Shown: in pieces, positions 46,563-56,655 of the stretch
Layout of the letters: every line of letters starts with the position of its first letter
Position numbering within the stretch: position 1 is the stretch's first letter
NCBI GenBank assembly: GCA_023014335.1
Contig: JAECYW010000003.1
Location: 806,001-870,000 of the forward strand
Length of the DNA stretch: 64,000 nucleotides
From: Galerina marginata
Taxonomy: Eukaryota; Basidiomycota; Agaricomycetes; Agaricales; Galerinaceae
Reading direction: 5' to 3'
Notes under the pieces: model-generated
What the model was told of the DNA's origin: nothing
The model's database searches: none
The model's input: only the letters and a program-made list of their open reading frames with translations
Program-made: the position numbers and the translations under genes

Positions 46563-47129
46563 AGGTGCTGCGCGACCCGGAGTCGCGACCACCCCGCCGC
46601 CGTCATTCCCCCTCCGCAGTTCTGTGGAGGGTGGACGCACCACTGCCAGGCGCCACGTCACAGCCCCGCAGGATGGTGAGTAGCCCCACCCCTCCCCGCG
46701 TTGCTGCCGACCCAGCCCCAGACGCCACGCGCTCGCGCTTGCTCGACACAACCCCGGTGAGTAGGGCCTAACCCCCACCCTCCACCCTGCTGACCCCGCC
46801 AACAGCTTCCCCACCCCCGTCGCATCGCCATTGATGCGAACGACAGCAACGCGAGGGACGGTGACGCAGACGACGGCAACACGGGGTACGTCAAATGACG
46901 AGGCCGGACCACACCACCGACGACGTCGAAACGAGCACGTGCGACGGGGGTCGCGGCTTCGACAGTGGGCGTGGCTGCTGCACCGGCGCTCGTGCCGTCG
47001 GTCGCGCGCTAGCTGCGGGACTCGGTTGGTACCCCCAGCCTCCCCCCATAGCTGTGTAATAATAATAATATCTGTATATAGTTGTTTCTCAATAAATTTA
47101 TTTGTTTTTATATGTCATCTTCTACATTT
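46563..47129 (+). pseudogene. GC-rich intron-bearing sequence, right part
   Basis: The sequence continues the style of 40510-41358 in the same orientation. It has GTGAGTAGCCCC..CCCAG (about 46676-46722) and GTGAGTAGGGCC..CAACAG (about 46756-46805) intron-like cassettes and GACGACGGCAACACGG exon text. It closes with an AT-rich tail containing AATAAATTTATTTG at about 47,090, which resembles a polyadenylation region. Its gene identity is unknown. Confidence 0.4.
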
Positions 47130-48150
47130 AAGTAAGTAGTCCATATGGAATCCATGGATTCCATGGACTCTATGGACTCCACATAGATTCCATGGATTCC
47201 ATAGTGCTTACCTTGGACTTTATGGTGTCCTCGTAAAGTTCATGGAGAGTCCATGGAATCCACATGGAAATTCATGGAACCATTGTGGATCCATGGTATC
47301 CATATGGATTCCATGGAATTATTGCAGATCCATGGAATCCATGGAGTCCATACGGATAAGGTGGGGGACTGAAAAGTACACCATTATTTCATGCTTCCAC
47401 GATCTCATTTCGTCTCACTTCGTTCCAACTTCTCGACAACGCTATCTATGCCTTGCAGTTGTCGAGTCCTCAGATGGTACGTGTCTATTTATTTTTTTGG
47501 TCATAGTTCAAGTAACAAGAAACCTCACAGGTCCCTGGCCCACGGAAAATGGACGGTCAAACTGCGCGGGACGCCGGAAGCACGGAAACCATTTGGGTTC
47601 GCTATCTCAATCTCAGAGCGAAGCCGACAGAGGGTATAAAATAAAATACCATCCAGTCGAGATTTTGAAAACCATTCTGGGTTTCTATGCTTCCACAACC
47701 TCGTTTTGTTCACCACGGTGCACGATCTGTTCTTGACTCTCATTGGGCTGCCAACTTATCTGGTCTCTCAGAAATACACTCATTACACCGCCGCCTCAGC
47801 TTCAGTCTCCGACCTCCAATCTGGAGCAAACCCCTCACAGCACGACATTTGTCGACGCCATGGCCGGTCATGACCTGCGGTTATTTCTGCCTCATTGGAT
47901 GCCCACATATACATTGCTGTCGCAGTTGTCACTGCTTTTGCCGCTTTTCCATAGACATATCTCGCCATGATATACCTCGGCTGCTGTGATCGAGAGATAG
48001 CTCTTCCCGTCCTGTACAAACAATCCGCCTTCCGTGTAAGTGAACACTGAGAACGAATATTCTAGAGTTATAGCCAGATGTCATTCGTGGACGCGAATTT
48101 TGTCGTTTGACGTGGGTATCGTACTCAATTTGAAGAGAAAGCACGACGAC

Positions 48151-49570
48151 ACGACGCGACGCGAGTCTCACATGATGTGGCATCTCATTACGTAATCTTA
48201 AATCTAATCTATTTGCCAAATGGAATCTGGATGGTCACCCGTGTTTGATCATTCCCCCCGTGGCCTTTTCTTCGTACCACCCACTGACAACGAAGGTGCT
48301 GAACGCTGACAGTATCTGTCAAATCATCGCGTCTTCATCATCGTGTACTTGGGATTCGGGTGGTCTGCTCGAAGCGAGGGCCCTGGAAGCAAGGAACTTT
48401 TCAGATTCGCTATTTCAATCTCAGAGTGAAACGGCCAAGGGGTTCAAAAAACCTTCCAGTCGGAATTTTGAGATAATTGCATCTAAAAAAATGCCATGCT
48501 TCCACAACCTCTCGACGACATGCGACTCAAGCTGTTTTCTACCATTGACAATGTTCCAATTTCTCAATGTCATCATTCATGCTAATACCCCCCCACTCTC
48601 TCCAGTCACATTCGTACCTTTGGATAACCCAAAACTCCACAGATCCCACCATCGCGTATCCATGGGTTGTGGCCTAGTCGAGGCGAGAGGCACTGGAAGC
48701 ATGGAAAGCGTTTGGATAAGCTATCTCGAATAAAAACGGCAAGGCGCTTAGGAAAACCTTGCAGTCGGAATTTTGAGATGTCGACTTCTTATCCTCTCCT
48801 CCTTCTCCATGCTTCCACTACTTTGTTTCGACTCCCTCCCCTTTCAACGATGCCCGATGTATGCCTTGGAGTACACTGATTCATCCATTTTCAAAGTTCG
48901 TGCATTTTATCCTTGGGCACCCTATTAACGGCCTTCAATTCTACCGCTCCCGCCCCCTACCTTCGGGCGTGAACAAAGAGAAAAACGTCACAACACGGCA
49001 AAGTCGGCGTCGGCGATCTAAACTCAGAAGTAGGGAAAAAATTTGCCCAACCTTTCAAGTCAATTCAGCACTAAAGTCGATACTTATCCCCAGCGACCAG
49101 AAGACCTTTTGCGCTTGGCTCGGAATCCTTACAGGCTCTCTATAAGTATCATCGCATCTCCAAATCCATGGGCATGGGCCGTGACCGGGTCGATGCGCGA
49201 GGCACTGGAAGCACGGAGAGCATTCGAATCAGTAATCTCAGAATGAGAACAGGAAAATTTTTCATAACTTCCAGTTGGAATTTCGTGATGTTGGAGAGTG
49301 TTTGTAGTCTTCCATGCTTCCATGACCTCGCTCCGATCCCGATGACTGCAAGAACCGGGCTTTGTTGAAGCGCGAAGCACCGGAAGTATGGGACACCTCT
49401 GAATTCCCTGTCTCAGAACAAAGACAGGAAGAAGTTTACTTCCAGTCAGAATTCCGAGATGATTCGAAAGTACTAGCATTCCACGCTCCCCAACCGCGTT
49501 TCGTTCTTGACAACGCGCTATATCATTCCTTTATATTTCCCAAGTAAGTGCCGATTTTTTAATTATAAAC
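48151..49570 (+). repeat. Array unit 7 (GACGCG-type head, A modules only)
   Basis: The head is GACACGACGCGACGCGA at about 48,151, followed by CACATGAT and CTCATTACGTAATCTTA. A modules are at 48385-48504, 48695-48816, 49207-49321 and 49382-49490. There is no B or C module. Confidence 0.55.
48695..48816 (+). ncRNA. A hairpin with compensated stem GCAAGG / CCTTGC
   Basis: GCAAGG (48739-48744) and CCTTGC (48757-48762) pair perfectly where other copies have GGGAAG / CTTCC. The outer arms GGAAGCATGGA and TCCATGCTTCC are intact. Confidence 0.45.
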
Positions 49571-52500
49571 TTATAACTAAACACCCTCTGTTGTGAGATT
49601 TGCCAATGCGATTAATTTCGTGCGCCTCCTACAGTACCACATGATCGGAGCTGGGGCGGCGATTTCCTAATCGCAGTGCTGCGCTGCTGCAACTTCAATG
49701 TCCTTTGCTCTTCGATCCCACCTGGCAGCTCATCACTGGCAAGTTCTTGAGGAGCTCCTGCATGGAGTCTTGCAATGTATTCGTGTTAGTCGTGAGAGGG
49801 CGAACACGTATGCTCGAGCTTTATCGAAGGCAGGGCTTGGACACGAGCAATATCAATGGATGACTTGGCGATGGCCATGAAAATGTTGCGCATTGAGCTG
49901 ATCAAGATACGGTATGTGATGTTATTTCATTCCCTCGATTTCGATGCATGATGGACCCCTAGGCTTACCGTAAATATAAATGCTCGAAATGCCCTCTGTT
50001 GCTTTCATTGACGGCACCCGTGCGCCTTGAGTGTCTTCCTGCCTCTCCCTCCCTCACTGTTACCGCTTACAAACCTCCCAGCACCACTTCCCAACCACCC
50101 CTACAACCAAACCTAAGCCAAACACCAATCCGAAGCATGCCACGCGAGATTTCTCCCCTTGACATTGCGAGTTCAAAAAAACCTGTTTTTTGGGCCTACT
50201 TCGAGTTGCAATGGAAGCACCTGTGAATGCTTCGTGGGGCTTGTTTGCTTTCCCCTCGACGACCTCCAATCTACCCAAGTGGCTCGTTTTTTCTCCCCTC
50301 CATCGGCCAACACCTACCTTTGTCTTAGGAACTGCATCGACAGACATTCATCTTTATCTCTCTTTAAAGACTCAGAGCGCCTCTCACCCATCTAGTTTCC
50401 AGTCAGACCGCACGACCAAATACCGATCTTTAGCACATCAAATACTGTATCACGTTGTCGATTCAACGAGGGTTACAAAATCTTTGATTGTAAGGCACTC
50501 TGCTCGAGATTGTTGTGGTGTATGACGGATGTGCTTCTACACCTCTTCTGTCCTTCGGTTTGATTATTTATCAACAACCTCAAGGAGCTCCACTCCGCTT
50601 CTTCTCCGCGCCCACATACTTTGTTGTGCTCGGAGATATGTCCACGGTACGTCCTATTTTTGACATACCGACTCTCTATATTCAATTTCACTCACTAATA
50701 GTAACGTTAGGTTACACAAATCCCAACAGGGGCTTGGGCATGAGCTGCGGCCTGGACAAAGCGCGAAGGAACCAGCAGCATGGAACAGATTCGATCGGCT
50801 ATCTCAGAGCAGACGGCAAGGGGTTTGTTCAGACAAACTTCCAGTCGGAATTCCGAGATTGCATGCTTGACAACTTAGTCCCATGCTTCCACACCTGCGC
50901 TCCGTTCTCGACAACCTGCCATCTGTATCAGTGCCTTTGAGTGGATCTACTCAGATGGTACGTATCTACATACCTATTTTTTTTGGCTCAAAGCTTGGGT
51001 GATCGTAACTGCGCAGATTCCCAACCATCGCATATCCACGGCAAATTACCTGGTCAAAGCGCGAAAGACACCGGAAGCATCGAAGTTGTTCAGACTGTAA
51101 ATCTCAACCTCCGAGCGGAGTCGACCAGGGGTTTAAAAAACTTTCCAGTCGAGATTTTGAGATACGCGTCGTTAAACCACTTCTGTGCTTCCATGGCCCC
51201 TCTCCGTCCTCGACGAGTCAACAACGACGCGGGATCTGTGCGTTGCGGTATATCGGTCGCGCTTACTCGTTTAGAATCTCTGTTCTTGGAACGTATCCTC
51301 GACTATTGCATCAAAGCTACCTGACACTTGACACCTCGACTTAGTGGGCATGTCAGTGTGGTCTACTTGGTGTGCTGCTCGAATTATTCTGGTCGCCATC
51401 ATAATCCATGCTCAGATCAGATATGGTACGCCCTGTTCGACGTAACAGACTCTTAGTATTAAATTCACCATCAACTAATGTTCATACCCTCTTCCCTCCA
51501 GACGATCCTCTGCGCTTGGGTAAGTATACAACATCCCTCAGATCCCGAAATATCGCCGCTCCATTAACCTAGCCGATAAACGAGAGGCAACAGAAGCATG
51601 GAAACATTTGACAAGCTATCTCAGAATGAAGATGGGAAGTCTGAAAATCTTTTAGTCAGAATTTTGAGATGTTAAGCTTGTGAGTTTCGTTTCCATGCTT
51701 CTATGATGTTGTTTTGTCTCGCTTCGTTCTCGACGATCCGATCTGTGCCTTGCAAACTTAAATTCGGTCCCAAAGCATGCCGTGGTGCCCGGCTCTCTCG
51801 ACTCCGTCGAGGCTGTGGAGATGTCTGACTCTTCGAACCTACAGTTCGAAATCGTTGGTGGGTGCACAGATTTAACATGAGCTTTCATGGTTTCTTGGTT
51901 TCTAAATCCTCTGGCTAACTTTGGACTTGAAAAATGGCCGAAACGCTCGATTGCTTCTCTACCCACAGACCGATGAACCTGGGTACCGTATGCAATGAGT
52001 CCTTTTCATCTAGGTGAGTAAATTCTAATAGTACTCCGTCGCCACATCGCTAACACCCCTTTTTCCAGGCCAGGAAAGTTCCTGCATCTCGAACGCAGAA
52101 CACTACCAGGCGCACAACGCTCTGATCTATCACTGCGTCTTCGTTTCCGAGACATGCAACAGAAGCATGGAATGCACTTGAGCCAACTCTCTCGGACGAA
52201 TTCGATCAAAAGTTTTAACTTTGGGTCTTTTTCGCTGTGAGATAACCACATTCCCAGGAAATTCCGTGCTTCAGTATGCTCATTTCGTCGCGTCTGTTCC
52301 TTGAAGGTCGTTGATATTGCTGGGACTCATTCCGATTTCCCCAATTCACCAGTCTATCTCATGCTTATTAAAAACTGTCTACTTCACAGTCAGTGATAAA
52401 TGAAACTTCTTCAGCATGGGAGCCATCATCAGCCTTCTACATCTCAAAGAAACGCAGGCAGATATCCCCATCGCCACTTCTTAAATCTCTTTGCCGGTCG

Positions 52501-53000
52501 GTTCAAGTTGTGGATTGCTAGAAAGCTTCTGTACGACACATGAGGCGTCGTGCATGTGTACCGCCGGCTGAGGCGAGGGCAGTGGCGGAAGAAAATTTGG
52601 TGCGGAACGTTGTTGGGGCTGTGAGGCGCGCTGCTTGGCCGAGTGGGGACGGAGTTTGATTGGACCACTGATTTGGGGTAGACGATTGCGATATGCTCTA
52701 TGGCTTTTACCTCCATTTTTCGGGTTACAAGAGGCTTAGATGTATAGCAATAAAATGTAAACCACCTGTAGTAGGATACACATTAAAGTTTAGAACTCTT
52801 TTCCCTTGTCTTCGCAAACTACTCAAAGAGTTCTGCAATTCTATCAGTATACAGTACTTAGTAACCCTCAGGCTTCAGTGATGAAAAAATTAGTGGTGTG
52901 ATTGAGACAGAAATGGCTGTTGGTAGCTTCTGGTTTCCACTTACATAATCAATGAACCATTTTGCGGAAGGACCCCAAACTATTACTAAATCTGGACAGA
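49571..53000 (+). repeat. Array unit 8
   Basis: A CACATG variant of the head is at 49638. The helical exon (49698-49911; HHWQVLEELLHGVLQCIRVS) is open to RERANTYARALSKAG and ends at a GTATGTGAT donor. B is at 50132-50233, C at 50431-50538, A at 50774-50890, 51073-51192 and 51592-51702, and D at 52160-52272. The tail from about 52,400 matches the tail of unit 4. At about 52,690-52,960 the sequence is unlike other units and nothing is recognised. Confidence 0.55.
50774..50890 (+). ncRNA. A hairpin with compensated apical stem GTTTGT / ACAAAC
   Basis: GTTTGT (50823-50828), loop TCAG, ACAAAC (50833-50838) is perfect. The usual copies have GAAGTTT / AAACTTC, so the pairing is kept in different sequence. 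Confidence 0.45.
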
Positions 53001-54060
53001 GAAGGCGCGACGCGACTGCATCACATGATTCGCCACCTCACTATCGTAAATCTAATCTCAGTCTGGCGTCCTAATCAACGGTGCACTCGTGTTTTGCCCA
53101 TCGCCATTTCTTCGTCCTGCCCCACATCGACATTAGCAGTTACGCATGCGTGATCTGGCCTTAATTAGTTGCTCCTGTCTGAGTGTCCGTGCTCATTTGG
53201 TTTTATTCTCGTTACTGCACTTGCATCAGAAGAATCTCAACGGCCTCTAATTCCACCCAAAGACGGTCATCTGGCTTTTCATGACTTCCTTGGACATTCC
53301 TACTACATCTCTTCCACCATTTTGAACCAGAAGTTCTGTTCACCAAACCTGGACCGGAAGCATGTCATACAGCGCCAGGCTCTCTCGACTCCGTTGAGGT
53401 GTGGAAGCGTTGACCCCTTTAGACCCCGCGGTTCGTGATTCCTCTCTAGCCTGTTCACCGTGCTTCCGTGGATTCTTGGTGTCTGAATCCTATCGCCAAG
53501 TGTCGCTTTTCTTCTCCACTCGTTGACCAAGAAATTTGGATTATCAAATATGAATCTTTTTCTTCCGGGTAGGGTACGTAATTCTTAACCGTAGCCCACA
53601 TTGTCATAAACTAACACCCCTTCATCAAGGCCAGGATAATGGTCTGAAATGCAGAACACGGCAAGGTGCGTAACACTCTGATTGATCTCCGCGTCTTCGT
53701 CCCCGAGACATGGTAACCGAAGTATGGAATGCACTTGAGCCCACTCTCTCAGAGCGAATACGACCAAAAGTGTCAACTTTAGGTCTTTCGCTGTGAGATC
53801 GCTTAATTCTGATCTGCATTCCATGTTTCAATACGCTCATTTCGTCTCGTCTGGTTCTCGAAGGGCGTCCATCCTGCCGCCGGTCATTATCATCCCTTTT
53901 GATTTTTCGTCCCATTATCTTTCCTTTTCTTGTAAGTGTTTGACTATATGGTTAGAGGTAAGGGGATGGTAATTCCCCCTTATACACTCTTTTTCCTTGT
54001 GAGAAAGTTAGACAGATATGCTGAGAACTCGTTGTTCATGCAGCCAAGGATTGAAGTTTT
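53001..54060 (+). repeat. Array unit 9 (GACGCG-type head, E and D modules)
   Basis: The head GCGCGACGCGACTGCATCAC is at about 53,006. An E module (53356-53467; CCGGAAGCATG .. CCGTGCTTCCG) and a D module (53718-53830) follow. The D inner stem CTCTCAGAGCGAA / TTCGCTGTGAGA and apical GACCAAAAGT / ACTTTAGGTC pair well. Confidence 0.5.
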
Positions 54061-56655
54061 AAAACAAAACAAAACTTCAGTTATGAAAATTGCCGACGCG
54101 GTCAAAAATTGTCGTGCAACTCAACGGTTTACAGCCGGCGGTTTTGCAGGAGGGCCCCCATACACAATTTGCAGAGACCACTCGATGCGACGCGACGCGT
54201 CTGTATTACATGTCTTGATTCTCGTATAATCAAAGGTGGTGGCGATTTCTAATCGTCGTGTTGCTGGCTTTTTCGATCCCACCACCCCCGTTTCCTCGGA
54301 AGATTACTAGCAGGTTCTGGAACTGGATGGCGTTATGCAACGTATTCATGTCATCTGTGCGAGGGTGTCAAGGATGGTCGAGCGAGCTTCGTTGCAGGCT
54401 CTGACGATTCCGTTGAGTAGGGCTTAGACACGACCTTTGCGATAATCATCGGAATGAACAGGACAGAGCTGGTCACTATGCGGTACGTGATGTCATTTTG
54501 TATCTTGACTTCCATGTATGATGAATTTCTATGCTTGCAAATATAAACGCTCGGAATGCCCTCATGGCCCGCACAAGTAAAATCCCTTTTGGATGTCCGT
54601 ACACAAAACCGCGGGATTTCTCACATTTGGAGGAGTTGCTCCGGTGAGCCAAATTCTGGAGGATCACTCCAAGCAATTTATTAATTTACTCAGGAAGAAC
54701 GCCAAGATAAGCACGCACGACTCTCATCTGACGGTTGACCTTCCCATGTGCTTCCATACGGACCAGGACCATACCCTCCCCTCTCTCTTATAAAGTTTGA
54801 AAACTCCTGATACCATTCCACTACCTTCCCTGCTCACAAACCAAACGCCCATCCGAAGCATGCCGCGACTCCTCCCTACTCGATAGTGCGGGCCTAAAAA
54901 CCTGCTTTTTTTGGACTGACTTGTTCGAGTTGCTCGCATCTTGATAGACCGCCGCATGCTTCCCGGCTTGTTTGCTTTCCCCTCGACTGCTCCTATCTGC
55001 AAAAGTGGCTCGTTTTCTTCCCCTCCATCGACCAGTGTCACGCTGTAAAAAACCGACCGGAAGCACATCGACTACCAGCCCACATTCTCTATTCGACGAG
55101 GGTGAAATAAAAAATCTTGGATTTTTTAAGCCCTCGTCTAGAGGTGGATTTCGATCTTGGAGACCATGTGCTTCCACGGCTCTTTGGGCTTTATTTCCTT
55201 CCTTTTCTGCTACACGCACACATATTCATTTCATGCTCAGAGAGGCGGTACGTCCATTTTCAATGGACAAACCCTCAATGTCAATTTGCTGCTATCAACC
55301 CTAAAGAGTCCTCGTCATCGCGTCTCCGGATTCATAGGCATGGACATGGGTCATGCCGCTGTGGGCTGGCCGAAAAGCGAGGCACTGGAAGCCTGAAAAA
55401 CCTCTTCATCAGTAATCTCAGAGCCATGACAGGAAGAGATTTTGGAAACTTCCAGTCGGTATTTTGAGATTCTTGCTGGTGAGCGAAAATGCTTCCATGA
55501 TGTCTCCCTTATTTCGACAGCGCCTGACCTGTTTACCTTGGAGTAACTCGTTGATCTTGTCTAGTACTCCATTCTCAATCTTTTGTTCTACTCCACACAG
55601 CGACTTTTGCAGTCTATTATACTCCTCGCAACCCCATCTTGTTCTCCTGCCTCCCTTCGGGAACACCACCCTCACAGCACAGACACCCGTAGACGTCGCC
55701 GATCTCTACCCCAAAGCAGGAAGCGCGAAAAATTTCGCTCTGTATTTCCGCAAGCTTGATTTGGGGTGCGACTACTGATCCCCGTCTAAGTGTCCGTGCT
55801 CGTTTGGTTTTATTCTCGTTACAGGATTTACGCTTCAAGTATCGCGATGAACTCTGATTCCTGCCCAAGATGTTCATCTGGCTTTCCGTGACTTGCCTTA
55901 AACTCCTTGCTAGATCTTTGTTACCAACTCAAACTGGAAGTCTTCTCCACCAAACATGATCCAGAAGCACGTCATACAGCGCCAGGCTCTCTCGACTCCG
56001 TTGAGGTGTGAAGGTATTTACCCCTTTAGACCCCGCGGTTCGTGATACTTCTGTCGTTGATATGAAGTGCTTCCATGGATCCTGTGTTTCTGAATCCTCT
56101 TGCCGAGTTGAACTTGAATAATACCCGGAAGGAAACTTTCTAGAGTTAATTCTCTTGTCCACTTGCAGAACAAAAAATTCGATATGGTATAAATTACTAT
56201 AATACGAGCCTTTTTCCTCCAGGTACGGTACGTACTGGTAATCTCAACAGCAGCCCCCATCAGTAACGCCCTTCCTCAGCCAGGCCAGAAGAACTTTGGT
56301 GTCGGGAATGCAGAGCACTGCACGGTGCGTAACACTTTTATTGATCTCCGCGCCTTCGTTCCCAGACAAAAAGTTTCTAACTTTGGGTGTTTTGCTGTGA
56401 GATTTATCACAAACTGATGCCAAGGTTTTCCATGCTCACTTTGTCTCGTCTACGGTACTTTGCCTCCGGTTGATATCATTTTCACCCCCCCGTCTTTTTT
56501 CTCATTTTTCTTGGAAGTTGGAACATGTGAGTATGTAAATGGATAGAGGGTGGTGGGCTGTGAATCCTTCTTCTTTGTTCGAAAGTTAGACGGATACACT
56601 TTCGGACAGATTGTTCATGCCCGTGAAACACGATATGGGATGCGAACGGTCTCCT
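54061..56655 (+). repeat. Array unit 10
   Basis: The AACTTCAGTTATGAAAATT stretch precedes a GACGCGACGCG head at about 54,190. The helical exon remnant (54290-54482) ends at GTACGTGATG. B is at 54854-54963, C at 55060-55175, A at 55387-55498, E at 55963-56074 and a weak D at about 56,360-56,410. Confidence 0.5.

Larger units (their letters stand above)
40038..47381. mobile_element. 7.34-kb DNA element with 8-bp target duplication
   Basis: The flanks are identical 8-bp repeats CATTATTT (40030-40037, 47382-47389). The ends GAGGACTTATCACTCCCCCA and (inverse) GTGTACTTTTCAGTCCCCCA match at most positions and continue as CCTTATCCGTATGGA-type text. Both subterminal regions (about 40,070-40,330 and 47,130-47,350) are packed with GGATTCCATGG / ATCCATGGA motifs. 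An 8-bp duplication suits hAT- or KDZ-type elements. No transposase was recognised, so it may be a composite carrier. Inside are a tRNA-like sequence, a GC-rich intron-bearing sequence and a second inverted-repeat element. Confidence 0.8.
38816..48150 (+). repeat. Array unit 6, split by a 7.3-kb transposon
   Basis: CACGTG is at 38878 and a truncated helical exon follows (about 38930-39118). Only the right half of a C module is seen (about 39235-39288). An A module starts at 39937, is interrupted at 40038-47381, and resumes to 47399. A second A is at 47576-47694. The tail (about 47,750-48,060) resembles the tail of unit 4. Confidence 0.55.
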
